Shown here piece after piece: positions 1 to 10,733 of a DNA stretch of 64,000 bases; positions within the stretch are counted from its first letter, which is position 1, and the number at the start of each line of letters is the position of its first letter. The notes under the pieces were generated by a model that ran no database searches, was not told the DNA's origin, and saw only the letters and a list, made by a program, of their open reading frames with translations. The stretch covers positions 27,669,768-27,733,767 of the forward strand of contig JAJEKV010000001.1 in assembly GCA_021234155.1 (NCBI GenBank), given 5' to 3'. The position numbers were made by a program, and so were the translations under genes. The DNA comes from Isoetes taiwanensis. Lineage: Eukaryota; Streptophyta; Lycopodiopsida; Isoetales; Isoetaceae.

Positions 1-3000
1 CAATGTCAACAGCAACACAATTACGGCCCTTTTTAAGTGCACATGCTATTGTTGTACCAGAGCCAGAGAAAGCATCAAGGACCCAATCTCCTGGACGTGA
101 GAACATGTCCAGAATATGGTTGATTAGCTTCTGTGGCTTCTGATAATGATTTACAATTCTGCCTTGTGCACTTGGGTCCTGGAGCTTCTGTAATACTGCT
201 GGGAACTCTAGGACATTAGAAAAATTCTGGCAGGTTGCAGTGTTGAAGTGCTCCATGGTACGCTTCCCGTCGAAACTCCAGTAAGCTACATGGAGATACT
301 CAACCTTGCTCAGCAGCCTCGGTCCTCCACCATGGTAGTTAATATTAGTTTTGTACCTGCAAGATCGTATTCCAGAATAGTAAGTACGTATTCCAGAATA
401 CACCCTGACGGGTTACAATTGCAACCATGAAAAAAAACTTGAAAGAAAGAACACATGAACGACACTTTTGATTCAAGGACTCACCAGACCATGTTTTCAT
501 AACCGGCTTGCACAGGGGAACCGAAGTGGTTCTTGAAAGTAGCTTCCACAAGGCCGGCCTGCATGCTTGAATGGAACACAACAAGACGCCAGTGTTTTGC
601 TGTGGTAATCTGCTTAATTCCATCGACGAAAGCATTGAATTCTGAGTTTTTGAAAGGCTGATCGTCGTAGCGGCTATCCTTCAGCTTGAAACCATATGGC
701 AAGTCTGCTATGACCAATGTAAAATCTTGTGGCTTTATACTGCCTGGCAACTTAGTGCAGTCCCCATGAACGATAGAATAAAAATTATTTTGATCGAACA
801 TAGAAAACCTCTCGTAGTCGGACGGCTCAGCATCTACAACACGCCTGTCCGCTAGGGTCCTCTCTTCTCTGGCTGTTCGTACCAGGTGCATAAAACCTTC
901 TGGCAGGTCCTTGTTCTTCTTCTTGCTCTGTTAATGATTAAAGTCAGCTTCATGCAACACAAACGGAAAACTTTAAAAACAGGAAAACAACGTACCCAGC
1001 CCTCAAAATTTGGAGCGTATTGAATAATACGCTCGTCGGATGTAGCAATGGGATAGAGCTCTCTGCACCTCTCCCAGCTGTCCACGTTCAGCTGCTCCAT
1101 CAAACACGTTTGGCACGTAATAACGTTTTTTTGGCTGGAAGTCAACGACAAGGAAACAAAATAAGACTTCATTTCCGGAAAACGAAAACACCAAGAAGAG
1201 GAAACCAAATTGTATTCCGGAATACACATTTGACTCATGTGAAAGGCCAAAAGGTATTCCGAAATACACATCCGCTTACAAGCCGAAGCAAAAGTGTATT
1301 CCGGAATACACTTTTGCTTCCAACGTAAAGCAAAAGTGTATTCCGGAATACACTTTTGCTTTAACGTAGAGCAAAAGTGTATTCCGGAATACACTTTTGC
1401 TTCGGCTTGTAAGCGGATGTGTATTCTGGAATACACTCTAGACTACTCGCAGAATCCGTAGTGTGTTCTGGATCTCTACTGTATTCTGGAATATGCTTAG
1501 TGCTAAGGAAAGAAACCTAAAACGAAAGTTCTGTCGTTTTTACCTGTGCAGTTCCTTGGACATTTCTTCTAGAGTAAATTCTTTGTCTACTACCTTCTGC
1601 AGTAGCTTTTCTAGTATGTCCATATCAGTAAAGCCCTGCATTTCTCTCCACACTGTTATCGTCATTTCTTTTTTTGGGACATCAGAACCTTTTTTCTTTT
1701 CTGAGACCTTCCTTTTACTTTTCAATTCACCACACTCGAACATGGTAAATATCTCGTTTTGTAGGTCCCATATCTGCACAGTATTAAACGAGGTCAGTCG
1801 AGGGCAAGAAAGTTATTCCAGAATACAAAAGACACTTACTCTGCCATCTCTGAAGGCTAATTGAAACCAGTTGTCATGCGGTATGAGTGACTGCCGTTTG
1901 TTAGCCTCGTCGTACTTGAGGCAGCACTCCACTGCGCAGGCTTCCTTCAGCTCTAAGGAGTACGCTGGTTTCTTCAAGTCTTCTCCATATTTTTCTTTAA
2001 AAATCATGTACTCCCTGTGCATGAACCGGATCTTGTCGACAAAGCTCATTTTTAATTTGTATTCGTTGTTAGCATTGTGTGTGTTGGCAACGATTTTTGC
2101 TTCTTCGTCGGTGAGACCACAGTAGACTGCACACAGGACGGAAAGATACCTGGGGTTATTTTTTTCCTTGTACAGCTGCCTTCTTGCCTTAAAGCTATGA
2201 TTTCCTCCCAAGACGTAGTGAGTGTAAGTGTCTGCTTTTTCTCTGTCATAGTCTTGGGGGGTGTTGCATTGCTCCCTGTCAACAAGGACAACTATTGGCG
2301 CCACATGAGCATTAGGATTGCTCCTAATTCTATCCTTCAGGTTCCTTAAGTGGTCGGCATATATTTTACGAACCTGAAGCGGCCTTTCACCAGCTTCATT
2401 CTTTGGGGGCAGCTTCATGCAAGTTACAGGAAGATAGATCACCCCTTGTACAAATTTTTCTGCATTTATTACCTCCATTCTTTCGGAGGTCTTATCAACT
2501 TTCTTTTCTTTTATTGCTACCCCGGGAGCTTTTCCTTTTCCCTTTTGTTTTTTTGTGCTTCCCTCGGGGATTTCAGCAACTTCAAGCTGTTGTACCTTCC
2601 GCTTCTTTGGTTCCTTAGCGGCTATAGTGTCTCTTGGCCTGCTAGGTTTCTTTGGCGGCACTGGGGGCTCTTCCTCTTCGAAATCTTGGGACCCTCCATC
2701 TGATGACCCCCCCGGAATTACTAGGAGAAGGTGATGATCCTCCATCTGACTGCTCTGACTCACTGACAGGAAAATCTTCGCTGGTACTAGTACAAACCTG
2801 TTTAATTAGTGAAGACAAGCTGCGTTTAGTCCGGTAGTGTGAAAAGAAATTGTACAGTGTTTGTGGTTGCACACTGACAATTCTAAAGAAGGCGATGTCA
2901 ACAACAATGAACCCTTGGGAGGTCTTGAAGGATAGCCTCCCCATCTGACCTCCTTGTCCGGCTACCTCTGAGACCTCTTTAATTGTCCCAAGGTTGACAA

Positions 3001-3178
3001 ACTCTGTGTCGGCGTACCTTTTGCTTCCAGCACTTTTACAGACGTACAGAAACGTCAATGTGCTGTACTTTCTGTCTGCACCCCTGGTAATGAACCACTG
3101 CGTTTGAAAGTTTTCATAAATGGTAGGCTCCTCCGTGTCACCGGTGCGCTTTTGAGGGTGTGGACGCTTAATCTTCAA
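1..3178 (-). CDS. ParB-like domain + amino-DNA-methyltransferase fusion (partial)
   Basis: Spliced minus-strand gene, cut by the window start. Exons, 5' to 3': about 3178-1841 (with one frame change at a C7 run, 2707-2713), 1781-1544, 1137-998, 930-487 and 354-1; each junction has GT/AG. The first exon gives an unknown acidic/Ser-rich and Lys-rich N-terminus, then a ParB/sulfiredoxin-like domain with the signature VLGGNHSFKARRQL. The 930-487 exon contains the amino-methyltransferase motif IV, DLPYGFKL. The last exon contains QKPQKL, then PGDWVLDAFSGSGTT (motif I, SAM binding) and GRNCVAVD. Motif IV before motif I means the permuted N6-adenine/N4-cytosine class found in bacteria and phages. 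The codon across the 487/354 junction restores Trp, supporting the splice. Predicted role (family knowledge): SAM-dependent methylation of an exocyclic amine in DNA; the ParB-like part may bind or cut DNA. The true start is upstream and not resolved. It shares its locus with palindromic repeats and a transposase-like gene, so it is probably element-borne. Target base is unknown. Confidence 0.8.
368..400. repeat. Two palindromic sites in MTase intron
   Basis: TATTCCAGAATA occurs at 368-379 and 389-400, 21 bp apart (two helical turns), inside the last visible intron of the methyltransferase gene. These belong to the same family as the larger arrays at 1213 and 3476. Confidence 0.8.
1213..1493. 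repeat. Phased palindrome array A (about 42-bp period)
   Basis: Seven copies of the 12-bp near-palindrome TATTCCGGAATA (or one-base variants) start at 1213, 1255, 1297, 1339, 1380, 1422 and 1482. Steps are 42, 42, 42, 41, 42 and 60 bp. The core is extended by GTG/CAC and A/T-rich flanks, so most units are palindromes of about 24 bp. The array lies in the intron between the 1781-1544 and 1137-998 exons of the methyltransferase gene. A further single site is at 1814-1825 in the preceding intron. Confidence 0.9.
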
Positions 3179-3475
3179 AGTCTTTTTTGTTGCCCTTTTG
3201 CTGCCTTCTTCCCTGTTACTGAAACATTGCAGACAACAATGTCAAGACAGAAAATGAGACAAAAGCTATATTCCAGAATAGGATTTACTAATCATGTGCC
3301 CTAAAGGCTAGCAAAAGACAACAAAAAAAACACAAATATTGTCTTTTTAGCACAATTTTTCATGCCCTTAATGGGTAAAAATGTGGAGTGTTCAAACTAA
3401 AAATTGGACTGTTACAGCTAAAAAGTGGTGTTCAAGTGCAAAAAAACTAGTGTTTTCAAGAAGATAAGCAAAGTG

Positions 3476-3810
3476 TATTCCGGAATACACATTGCTCTTC
3501 TGCCAAGGGCAAAGTGTATTCCGGAATACACATTGCTTTTCGGCCGAAGGGCAATGTGTATTCCAGAATACACTTTGCTCTTCTCCTAGAGGGCAAAGTG
3601 TATTCTTGCCCTTTAGGAGAAGAGCAAAGTGTATTCCGGAATACACATTGCCCTTCGGCCGAAAAGCAATGTGTATTCCGGAATACACTTTGCGCTTCTC
3701 CTGAAGGGCAAAGTGTATTCCGGAATACACTTTGAACTTCGGCAGTGATCAAAGTGTATTCCAGAATACACTTTGCACTTCGCCAGAAGCTCAAAGTGTA
3801 TTCTGGAATA
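3476..3810. repeat. Phased palindrome array B (about 42-bp period)
   Basis: Full sites start at 3476, 3517, 3559, 3632, 3674, 3716, 3757 and 3799, with a half site at 3601 (TATTCTTGCC). Steps are 41, 42, 42 (to the half site), 31, 42, 42, 41 and 42 bp. Spacers contain a second dyad (TTCGGCCGAA in the best copies). The array lies upstream of the methyltransferase gene, between it and the plus-strand transposase-like gene, so it could be promoter, centromere-like or methylation-target DNA. A solitary site is at 3269-3280. Confidence 0.9.
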
Positions 3811-4074
3811 CACTTTGGCTTACAAAAGCAAAACATTAAACACACGAAAGACGTACTATGTACTTTAATTGCTTACCTGTCCATTATTTTCGCTATGTGA
3901 ATCGGAATACAGCAAATCAATATAGATCGGAAGGCGCTCGGGCTGGCGACTAAATCTCTGGAAGCGGAATACGCAACTGAGGCGCTGAATTTTCCTTTTT
4001 AAAGGTAGGCCACTGTCAGTTGCATTTTTCTATGTAATGCGGAATACGTCTTGTTTAAACACTCTGGCCAAGTG

Positions 4075-4139
4075 TATTCTGGAATAGCATCTGTGCACAC
4101 AAACAGCAAACGCTGCACACAAATTAGTATTCCGGAATA
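4075..4139. repeat. Two palindromic sites before transposase-like gene
   Basis: TATTCTGGAATA at 4075-4086 and TATTCCGGAATA at 4128-4139, 53 bp apart (about five helical turns). Half sites ending GGAATAC occur near 3903, 3965 and 4031. They sit just upstream of the plus-strand gene starting at 4220. No further copies of the core were seen by eye past 4140. Confidence 0.75.
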
Positions 4140-4219
4140 GCATTTGTATTCTCTAGTATCTTTAGTCCAATCGACTTGTGAGTTAGTAACAAGTCCACAA
4201 TTTTTTGCAGTTGTTCAAC

Positions 4220-6769
4220 ATGGTTAACCGCTTCGTGAACAAACTTCCACCACCATTTGTTTGCCCAAGTACCTCTACTTCAGATGGAACACAAGACGGA
4301 GATGCTTCTTCAACACCTACCTCGACAAGGTCTTTGTTGCTTCTCGAAGACACTCCGAGTCCAGTAACTAGTAGACTGCCACCACCTTTCCAACCCTCTC
4401 CAAGTCCAGTAGGAAACCGGTTGCCACCACCTTTCCAGCCCTCACCTGTTGCACGTAGCAATCTTCCACCACCATTTGTACCATCCCCCGACACTACAAA
4501 TTCTCGACCTCAGAAAATAGTTCGAAACAGACTACCTCAGCCGTTTGTAGTTTCTCCATCTTCACTTACACAAACAAGGAATACAGTACGTTCCGAAGAC
4601 TGTGAGATTCACCACAGCTTCTCCCACCACGATTTCACAACAAATGAAGACGACATTGCAACATTTACTCCTCTTCACACAACCGTAGTGACACATGGTT
4701 TTGCAGAATTTCAGTCTGCTATAAGAGACATGTTTGATCGAACTCCTTGTGAAAAAGCTACAACAACTTTCGCTGGCACATCATATGGTGGCCCATCTCC
4801 TTCATTCAACACTGCACCTCCGCCTTATCCGGGTACAGCTTCACGTGGTTTGTTCTCCTCTACAAGCACACCACTAAGGGTAGAGGAGGTCACCCCAGTA
4901 GAGAACTCTCTTCAGAAGATGAAGACACCAACGAAGTGCAACGAGATTACACATTCTCTAGCCAATCCACCAAGAAATTCAAGGTGGATTTTAGTTTGAG
5001 AGCATGCTCCTCTGTAAGAAGAAGAAACCTTATGGACGAGCACAAAATGAGAAGACTTTTAAGAAGTAAATGCTGCTCATTGGGTTGCATCAACAAATTT
5101 AACATGGCTAAATTACGAGCAATTAGAGACAACTACAGTTCAATGACATTGGCTGACCAGAATGCCTATTTGGCCTATCATGTAAGACCAGACCGCAACA
5201 CCTTCTTGCACTACATTAACCGTCAAGAAGTTTGCCAGAAATGCTTCATGGTTGTCCACCGTTTAGGGTCCACCAGAATGTCTAGAATACATAAAAGACT
5301 GGACAAAAATCCAGCAATTGATGATCATTGTGGACCAAGAAGAGTTGTAACCATGCATGCCCTTGCTGCTGTGTCATGGATGGAGAAATATTTTAGAGAA
5401 ACATGTGAGAAGCTGCCTAACAGTAACATGTATCATTTAACTGATAACATCACCAAAAAAGATGTTTTTAATGAGTACAAAGAGACTTGCACTCAGCTTC
5501 AAAGACATCTCTTACTCACACTTCACCGTGACCGTGGAAAAGTGAATTCGGTTTAGTGAAAATTCCCGTGAGACATAGAATGTCCGCTTTGCTCAAGGTG
5601 TGCGTAATTAAAGAGTCAAAGAGAAACCGCAAAGACAGAGGTCGTCGAAAGAAGTAAGCTCATGTTCTCCAATCTCTCACTTGTTTTAAAGATAATGCTT
5701 TGACCTCATTTCTTCTACAGATATTGTGCAACGTAACCTTGCGGTGACATCGTGAACAACAAGCGTGAGAGAGAAGAAAAAGCTTGCCAAACACGTAAAA
5801 AAAGCTCTTGAACGCCCAATCGCAATATATGTCTGTTGTGATTGATGGAATGGACCAAAAAACTACTCTACCGCATTTCTTGAACATTCCTAAAGATGTG
5901 CCGAGGAATGTTTTGTTAAGGTCCACCTTGTAGGAGCTATGGTCTTCAAAGGAAGTCTAAAGTGCAAAGTATTCTTGACGTATCCAAACTTGCATGGTGA
6001 TCCGAACCTCACAATTACAATTCTTAACAAATTCCTGTGCGAGCAAGAGCAATTACCACCAGTGCTTTACCTGCAACTTGACAATACTACAAGGGAGAAC
6101 AAGAACCAAACACTCTTTGCGTACTGTTCCATGTTAGTGGAGCTAGGGATCTTTAGAAAGGTGAAGCTGGGTTTCTTACTTGTAAGCCACACTCATGATC
6201 AAATTGACCAAATGTTCAAAGAGATTTTACGTGGCCTCGAAAGGAAGAAGGCTTTCTCTCTTCCTACTTTAGTTCGAATTATTGAAGATTCTTACACTCC
6301 CACTCCAGTGATCGATCTTCTTAAAGAGACTGCTGATTTCAGAGAGTTTATTTTCTCTCAACGTTCAAACAGAGAACAAGCTGTGAACAAATTGAATGAT
6401 CTCACCTTTCAACATCACATCAAGTTCTACTTGAAGGATGGCCAGAGTTTCTTACAGGGCAAGAAGTATACCACAACTAAGGACTGGAGTCCACCAGAGG
6501 GATTACGCTTCCTTAAATATATTCCAGACACTTCCTTCGTAGAACGTGCTGAGCAACTTCCTCTCAAAAATCCTAAGGAGTCCAAGCAGAAGAAAAGTAC
6601 CCCTGAGTCATCCTTAAAAGCCATTGAAAATGGAATTTCCTCAGGCTTTAAGTACATCTTAGAAGAAGATCGGATGTGGTGGAGTAACTTCTTTCTCGAA
6701 CAGAAAATTGTTGTGAAAAATATAGCTCTAGGTTACTTCAATTTTTTGTTAAATATTTTATCCTCTTAA
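4220..6769 (+). pseudogene. DUF7869-type transposase-like protein, frameshifted
   Basis: The first part (4220-4999) is a Pro/Ser/Thr-rich region with at least five short repeats of the form RLPPPF.PSP. A second frame (4936-5556) holds a Cys/His-rich segment (KCCSLGC at its start, later QEVCQKCF), then CGPRRV..MHALAAVSWMEKYF and LPNSNMYHL, the usual order in DUF7869 proteins. Another frame near 5830 reads YMSVVIDGMDQKTTLPHF. 5939-6769 carries LQLDNTTRENKNQ and VSHTHDQIDQMF, the conserved Asp and HTH(E/D)xID signatures. The parts lie in different frames (shifts near 4990, 5540 and 5925) and a TAG interrupts the protein near 5931, so the copy is either decayed or has indel errors; one or two short introns are possible around 5600-5720. 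The family behaves like an RNase-H-fold transposase (an inference; its biochemistry is not established to my knowledge). Confidence 0.7.
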
Positions 6770-6991
6770 ATTAGAGATTCTCTCGTAAAATATACTTCAA
6801 GAACATTCTATTTGCTAAGAAAAGTGACACTTTGAAAATGTCAATTCTTTCGTTGCACAAAAAAATTAGTCATTTTGGGGGGGGTCAAAATAGAATTTCA
6901 TGCATCTTTTTTTTTTTAACCTAGTTTTACCCCCTTTTGTAAAAAAAAGGGAATCTTTGAGGAATATTCCTTTCGCTCTCGTTTCGATGAT

Positions 6992-7414
6992 TTGCTCCCG
7001 TTTAATACGCAATCCTGTTTTATCTCCGGCACGCGTATAGAAGTGGAGCGAGGAACCCACATTCCATTAATGCCATATGCAGGTCCCGAGTACGATTGGA
7101 AAACTTGGCAAACTTTGACTAAATATGCTTGGCGTATGAGGATTTATGGAATGAATTCCAATGCTGCGTCGATAGCTGTGGGGGCATGTGATGAGGAGTT
7201 GAAGTTTATTGATGGTCGGCCAGGGGTTCATGGCAATATTGCAGGGTTCATCAACAGTTCTATTGACAACCGTGAGCGATGCAATTGTGAATTTTTAGAG
7301 TGTCAAGGAGGGGAGGAAGATTTTTTTACAAGATATGTAAAAGGCAGATTTATCATGGTGTGTGCTATTAAAAGCATAAACATTGGAGATGAGTTATTCA
7401 TCAACTATCGCTAA
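6992..7414 (+). CDS. Short SET-domain protein (probable fragment)
   Basis: Open frame of 140 codons ending at TAA 7412-7414. It matches the core and C-terminal half of a SET lysine-methyltransferase domain: GTRIEVERGTHIPLMPYAGP resembles the strand leading to the Y.G motif, DGRPGVHGNIAGFINSS is the SAM-binding region, ERCNCEF the pseudoknot NC motif, and INIGDELFINYR the ELx(F/I)xY motif. The first in-frame codon is TTG and the nearest ATG (about 7070) would cut into the domain, so an upstream exon is probably missing. No pre-SET or post-SET cysteine cluster is visible. It lies between the DUF7869 gene and the CACTA transposase; whether it belongs to either element is unknown. A protein-lysine methyltransferase role is family knowledge only. 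Confidence 0.6.
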   Translation: MLPFNTQSCFISGTRIEVERGTHIPLMPYAGPEYDWKTWQTLTKYAWRMRIYGMNSNAASIAVGACDEELKFIDGRPGVHGNIAGFINSSIDNRERCNCEFLECQGGEEDFFTRYVKGRFIMVCAIKSINIGDELFINYR

Positions 7415-7535
7415 AATAGACCTCTCCCATTTGAGATGGAACAATAATATTGTTGTACTAAAAAAAAAAAGGAATAAAGAGCATTTTTTTTTTAAATATG
7501 TTTTTTGTCATTCGTGAGTCTATGCAGATGGTTGT

Positions 7536-10500
7536 ATGTATTTTATACTTATTACATTATTTGACATGATGTTTAATACGTTACTCCTGTTTAATGAAAT
7601 TCAGAGCGGTCTCCATCCCGATCCATTAGTTCTAAGTTACAGGCAAAGGGAAACCTATCATCGTGAATTTCAAGCCAGCGCGCACCAATACGAAGATATT
7701 GCATACGATCAATATGAAGAGGATGAAACTATTGACGAACCCGAGAACGAAGTCTTTCGTGACGAGCCGATGCTCGATATGTTGCATGCTCTTCAAGAAT
7801 TACCTGATATTGATTTAGATGATGTCGAGGATGGTGGTGGAGAGGACATGGTAGAAGATGTGGGATACCCTTCGAGGATTGGTCGTACTGACGATGACCC
7901 TATTGTTATCGAAGCAGAAACGCAGTTATTTCCTGCGTCTCGAACCTCTCGTTTGTCGGCATGCCTGCTAATTCTCAATCTCCAAACCAAGTTCAAGTGG
8001 AGCAATGCAAGTGTCTCTGCTCTATTGAGGTGACATACTTATCAAGTCTTTCTATCTTACCACCATCTCCATCTTTTATCTTACCACTCTTAGATGCGCA
8101 GGTTATTGCACGAGAAGATCCTTCCAGAGAAGAACAATATGCCTACCGACAGATCTCAAGTTAAGAAAATGATTCAAGCGACCGGCCTTGGTTATAAAGT
8201 CATACATGCATGTCCAAATGATTGTATGATCTTCTATCCCCCTGCCAAGAATGAAAAGTCCACTCATTGTCTCGTATGTAATGAACCGAGATACAGGAAT
8301 GACCTAAAGGGAAAAACGGTACCTCAGAAGGTTATTCGACACTTTCCAATAATCCCAAGGTATATGCATCACCACTTCTTACAAATAGTTGTAGATTCAC
8401 TTATTTTCAGTACTTATATGTTGCCTATAATTTATTCTAATATATTATATAGGTTAAAGTTGATGTTCCATTGCAAGACATTGGCTAGCCTAATGGACTT
8501 CACGGCTACACATGCATCTAGTGATGATGTGATGCGAGTCCCGAGCGACAGTGCAGCTTGGAAGCATGTCGATGCGACATGGCCTGACTTTGGAAAAGAA
8601 CCACGTAACGTGCATTTGGGCCTGGCCACCGATGGCGTAAACCTATATGGTACACAATCGACTGCATGGTCTACATGGCCAGTGATGATAGTGAACTGCA
8701 ACATACCCCCATGGTTGTTGATGAAGAGTGGGCACATTATTATGACTTTATTGATACCTGGGAAGAAAAAATCAAGTAATTTAGATGTGTACCTAAGAAT
8801 AATTGTGGATGAGTTACTGCCTTTGTGGAACACAAGTATTCAGGTCTACGATGCACATAAAAATGACGTTTTTAATCTTAGAGGTATACTATTGTGGACT
8901 ATGCATGACTTTCCTGGGCTTGCCGAGTGTTCTGGGTTTAAGACATCGGGGCACTTCCCTTGCATGATATGTGGGGAAAAGTTGCAGCACCGTCACTCTA
9001 AGCATCTGAAGAAAGTAGTATACGAGGGTTTTAGGAAGTATTTTCCGCTCACGCACCCCTTCAGAAAGCAGCGTGCACAATTCGATGGCACTGTAGACTA
9101 TACAGAACCACCAAGCAGAATTACCATACAAGAATGGGGTGAGCGTTGGGATAAGAAGGAAGAGAGGGAAAATCCGCAAGGGGAAATCCGCAGGGGGGCA
9201 CCTGCAGCTGAGGAAGTCGTAGCCGACCTAGACAGTGAGGATGAGGAATTATACAGTGGTGGCGAGGAAGCCGCGGAGGAGGAAGTCTTTACTGCCAATA
9301 TGAAAAGGAAGTCTGTTTTTTTATAGACTACCATATTGGACCGACCTATTGATTCAACGCCTTTTAGACCCGATGCATATCTTCAAGAACGTGGGAAACT
9401 CTTTATGGAAGCATGTATTTGGTCAAAAAGACACAACAAATGCCAGGATGGACCTTAAGGTAAGTAATACAAAGAAAGAGGGATGGATCCGAGGTGAAGG
9501 GCAACCACTTCCTCCGGCAAAATGGGTTATTGCTAGGGCTGACCATCGAGCTATTTATGATGATTTAAGGGCCCTTAGAACACCAACTGGTTATATGCAA
9601 TCATTGCGAACTGCATTCACAAGTACTGGGGAGTTGACTGGTTTAAAGTCCCATGACTGGCATAAGTTCTTGCATGTAAGCAATTGAAGTCCACATATAT
9701 GCACTACTATTAAATGTAACCCATACTTATATTTGGTGTTTGGATCATGCAGTTCTTTATGCCCCTGACCTTTAGGGGAGTTTTAGACAAGGGACCATTG
9801 GAGGCAATAAGTGCCCTATCAAAGGTCATAAGGTTGTTACCCATGTTGATTTAGTGGTCCCCCGTCTATTTTATTTGTGGCTAAGTTTTTTTGTTGTTTT
9901 TTTTTTTTTTTTGGCGTCATAGGTGGATGTGTAAAAAACTATCTTGAAAAGACGAAATTGAAGAGATGAAAGTGAAAATGGCAGAGGCATGTTGCTTGTT
10001 GGAGAAGGAGTTTCCTACGAGCTTTCTTGACAGTCAAACCCATCTTTTGGTACATCTTATTGAGGAAGTGGAGCTCGCGGGAACTGTACATGCGAGATGG
10101 ATGTTTTTCTTGGAAAAGTTTATAAAGGTATTGAAGGATATGGTGCGTCAAAGAGCACGTCCTGAAGGTAGTATGGCAGAGGGATGGCTTGCGAAAGAGT
10201 CACTTTTCTATATGACAGAATATATTTCCGCCGTACATCTAGATGCACCTCGCTTATGGAGTGATGAAGGGGACGAGAAGATTGTGGGGGTAGTGGCAGA
10301 AGGCAATGGTATGCAGAAGTCATTTCCGCCTGATACGATCAATAAGGTTAATCAATTTCTTCTTTACAATTCGGCACCAATGGCAAAATGGATTGCTCGT
10401 TATGAGAACGCAAAGGAAGAAATGGAAGAGAAGAGGCATGAATGGAGACAACATAATAAACGAGCCCCGTACCCTGATGGATATGAACCCTTGCCGGACA

Positions 10501-10733
10501 AGATGGAAAGACAATGGGTACTACAGGCTTTGACCGATGCATATTACAAGGGGGAGTATATTACAGCTACGGAATGGGCATATGCACAAGGTGTCATGAA
10601 AAAGGTAGTTGCAACAAATTATGTTGATGTCGAAATCGAGTATTTTCTTTTGATGTTATTGTATCTATTGACATTAATGGTGCTTTTGACATTATATCCT
10701 CGATATGGTGGCATGGGACCCACTATCGTGTGA
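7536..10733 (+). CDS. CACTA transposase, TNP2 family
   Basis: Multi-exon transposase. Exons: to about 8030 (acidic N-terminus, then FKWSNASVSALL), 8094-8360 (KKMIQATGLGYKVIHACPND, then a CLVC zinc-knuckle-like motif), 8452-9326 (LATDGVNLYG, a conserved Asp motif; WPVMIVNCNIPPWL; IPGKKKSSNLDVYL; LLWTMHDFPGLAECSG; FPCMICGEK), about 9331-9675 (LPYWTDLLIQRLLDPMHIFKNV), 9753-9838, and about 9966-10733 (DUF4218: QTHLLVHLIEEVELAGTVHARWM). The 8452 and 9331 segments join only with a frame change at a T7 run (9316-9322), which could be a sequence error or an inactivating indel. Other exon joins are consistent with GT/AG. The family catalyses cut-and-paste transposition of CACTA elements. Domain order is complete, so this was recently an autonomous copy. 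Confidence 0.85.

Noticed and set aside
1-3178. Bacterial contamination as the source of the methyltransferase
   Set aside because: The coding sequence is split by several GT/AG introns containing the same repeats as the flanks and is continuous with plant transposon sequence.
3476-3810. CRISPR array
   Set aside because: Repeats are palindromic with short, related spacers, no cas genes, and the locus is eukaryotic with spliced genes.
3392-3845. Overlapping open frames across the palindrome array B (both strands)
   Set aside because: They are the six-frame reading of a 42-bp repeat (a multiple of three), so open frames and repeated peptides arise automatically.
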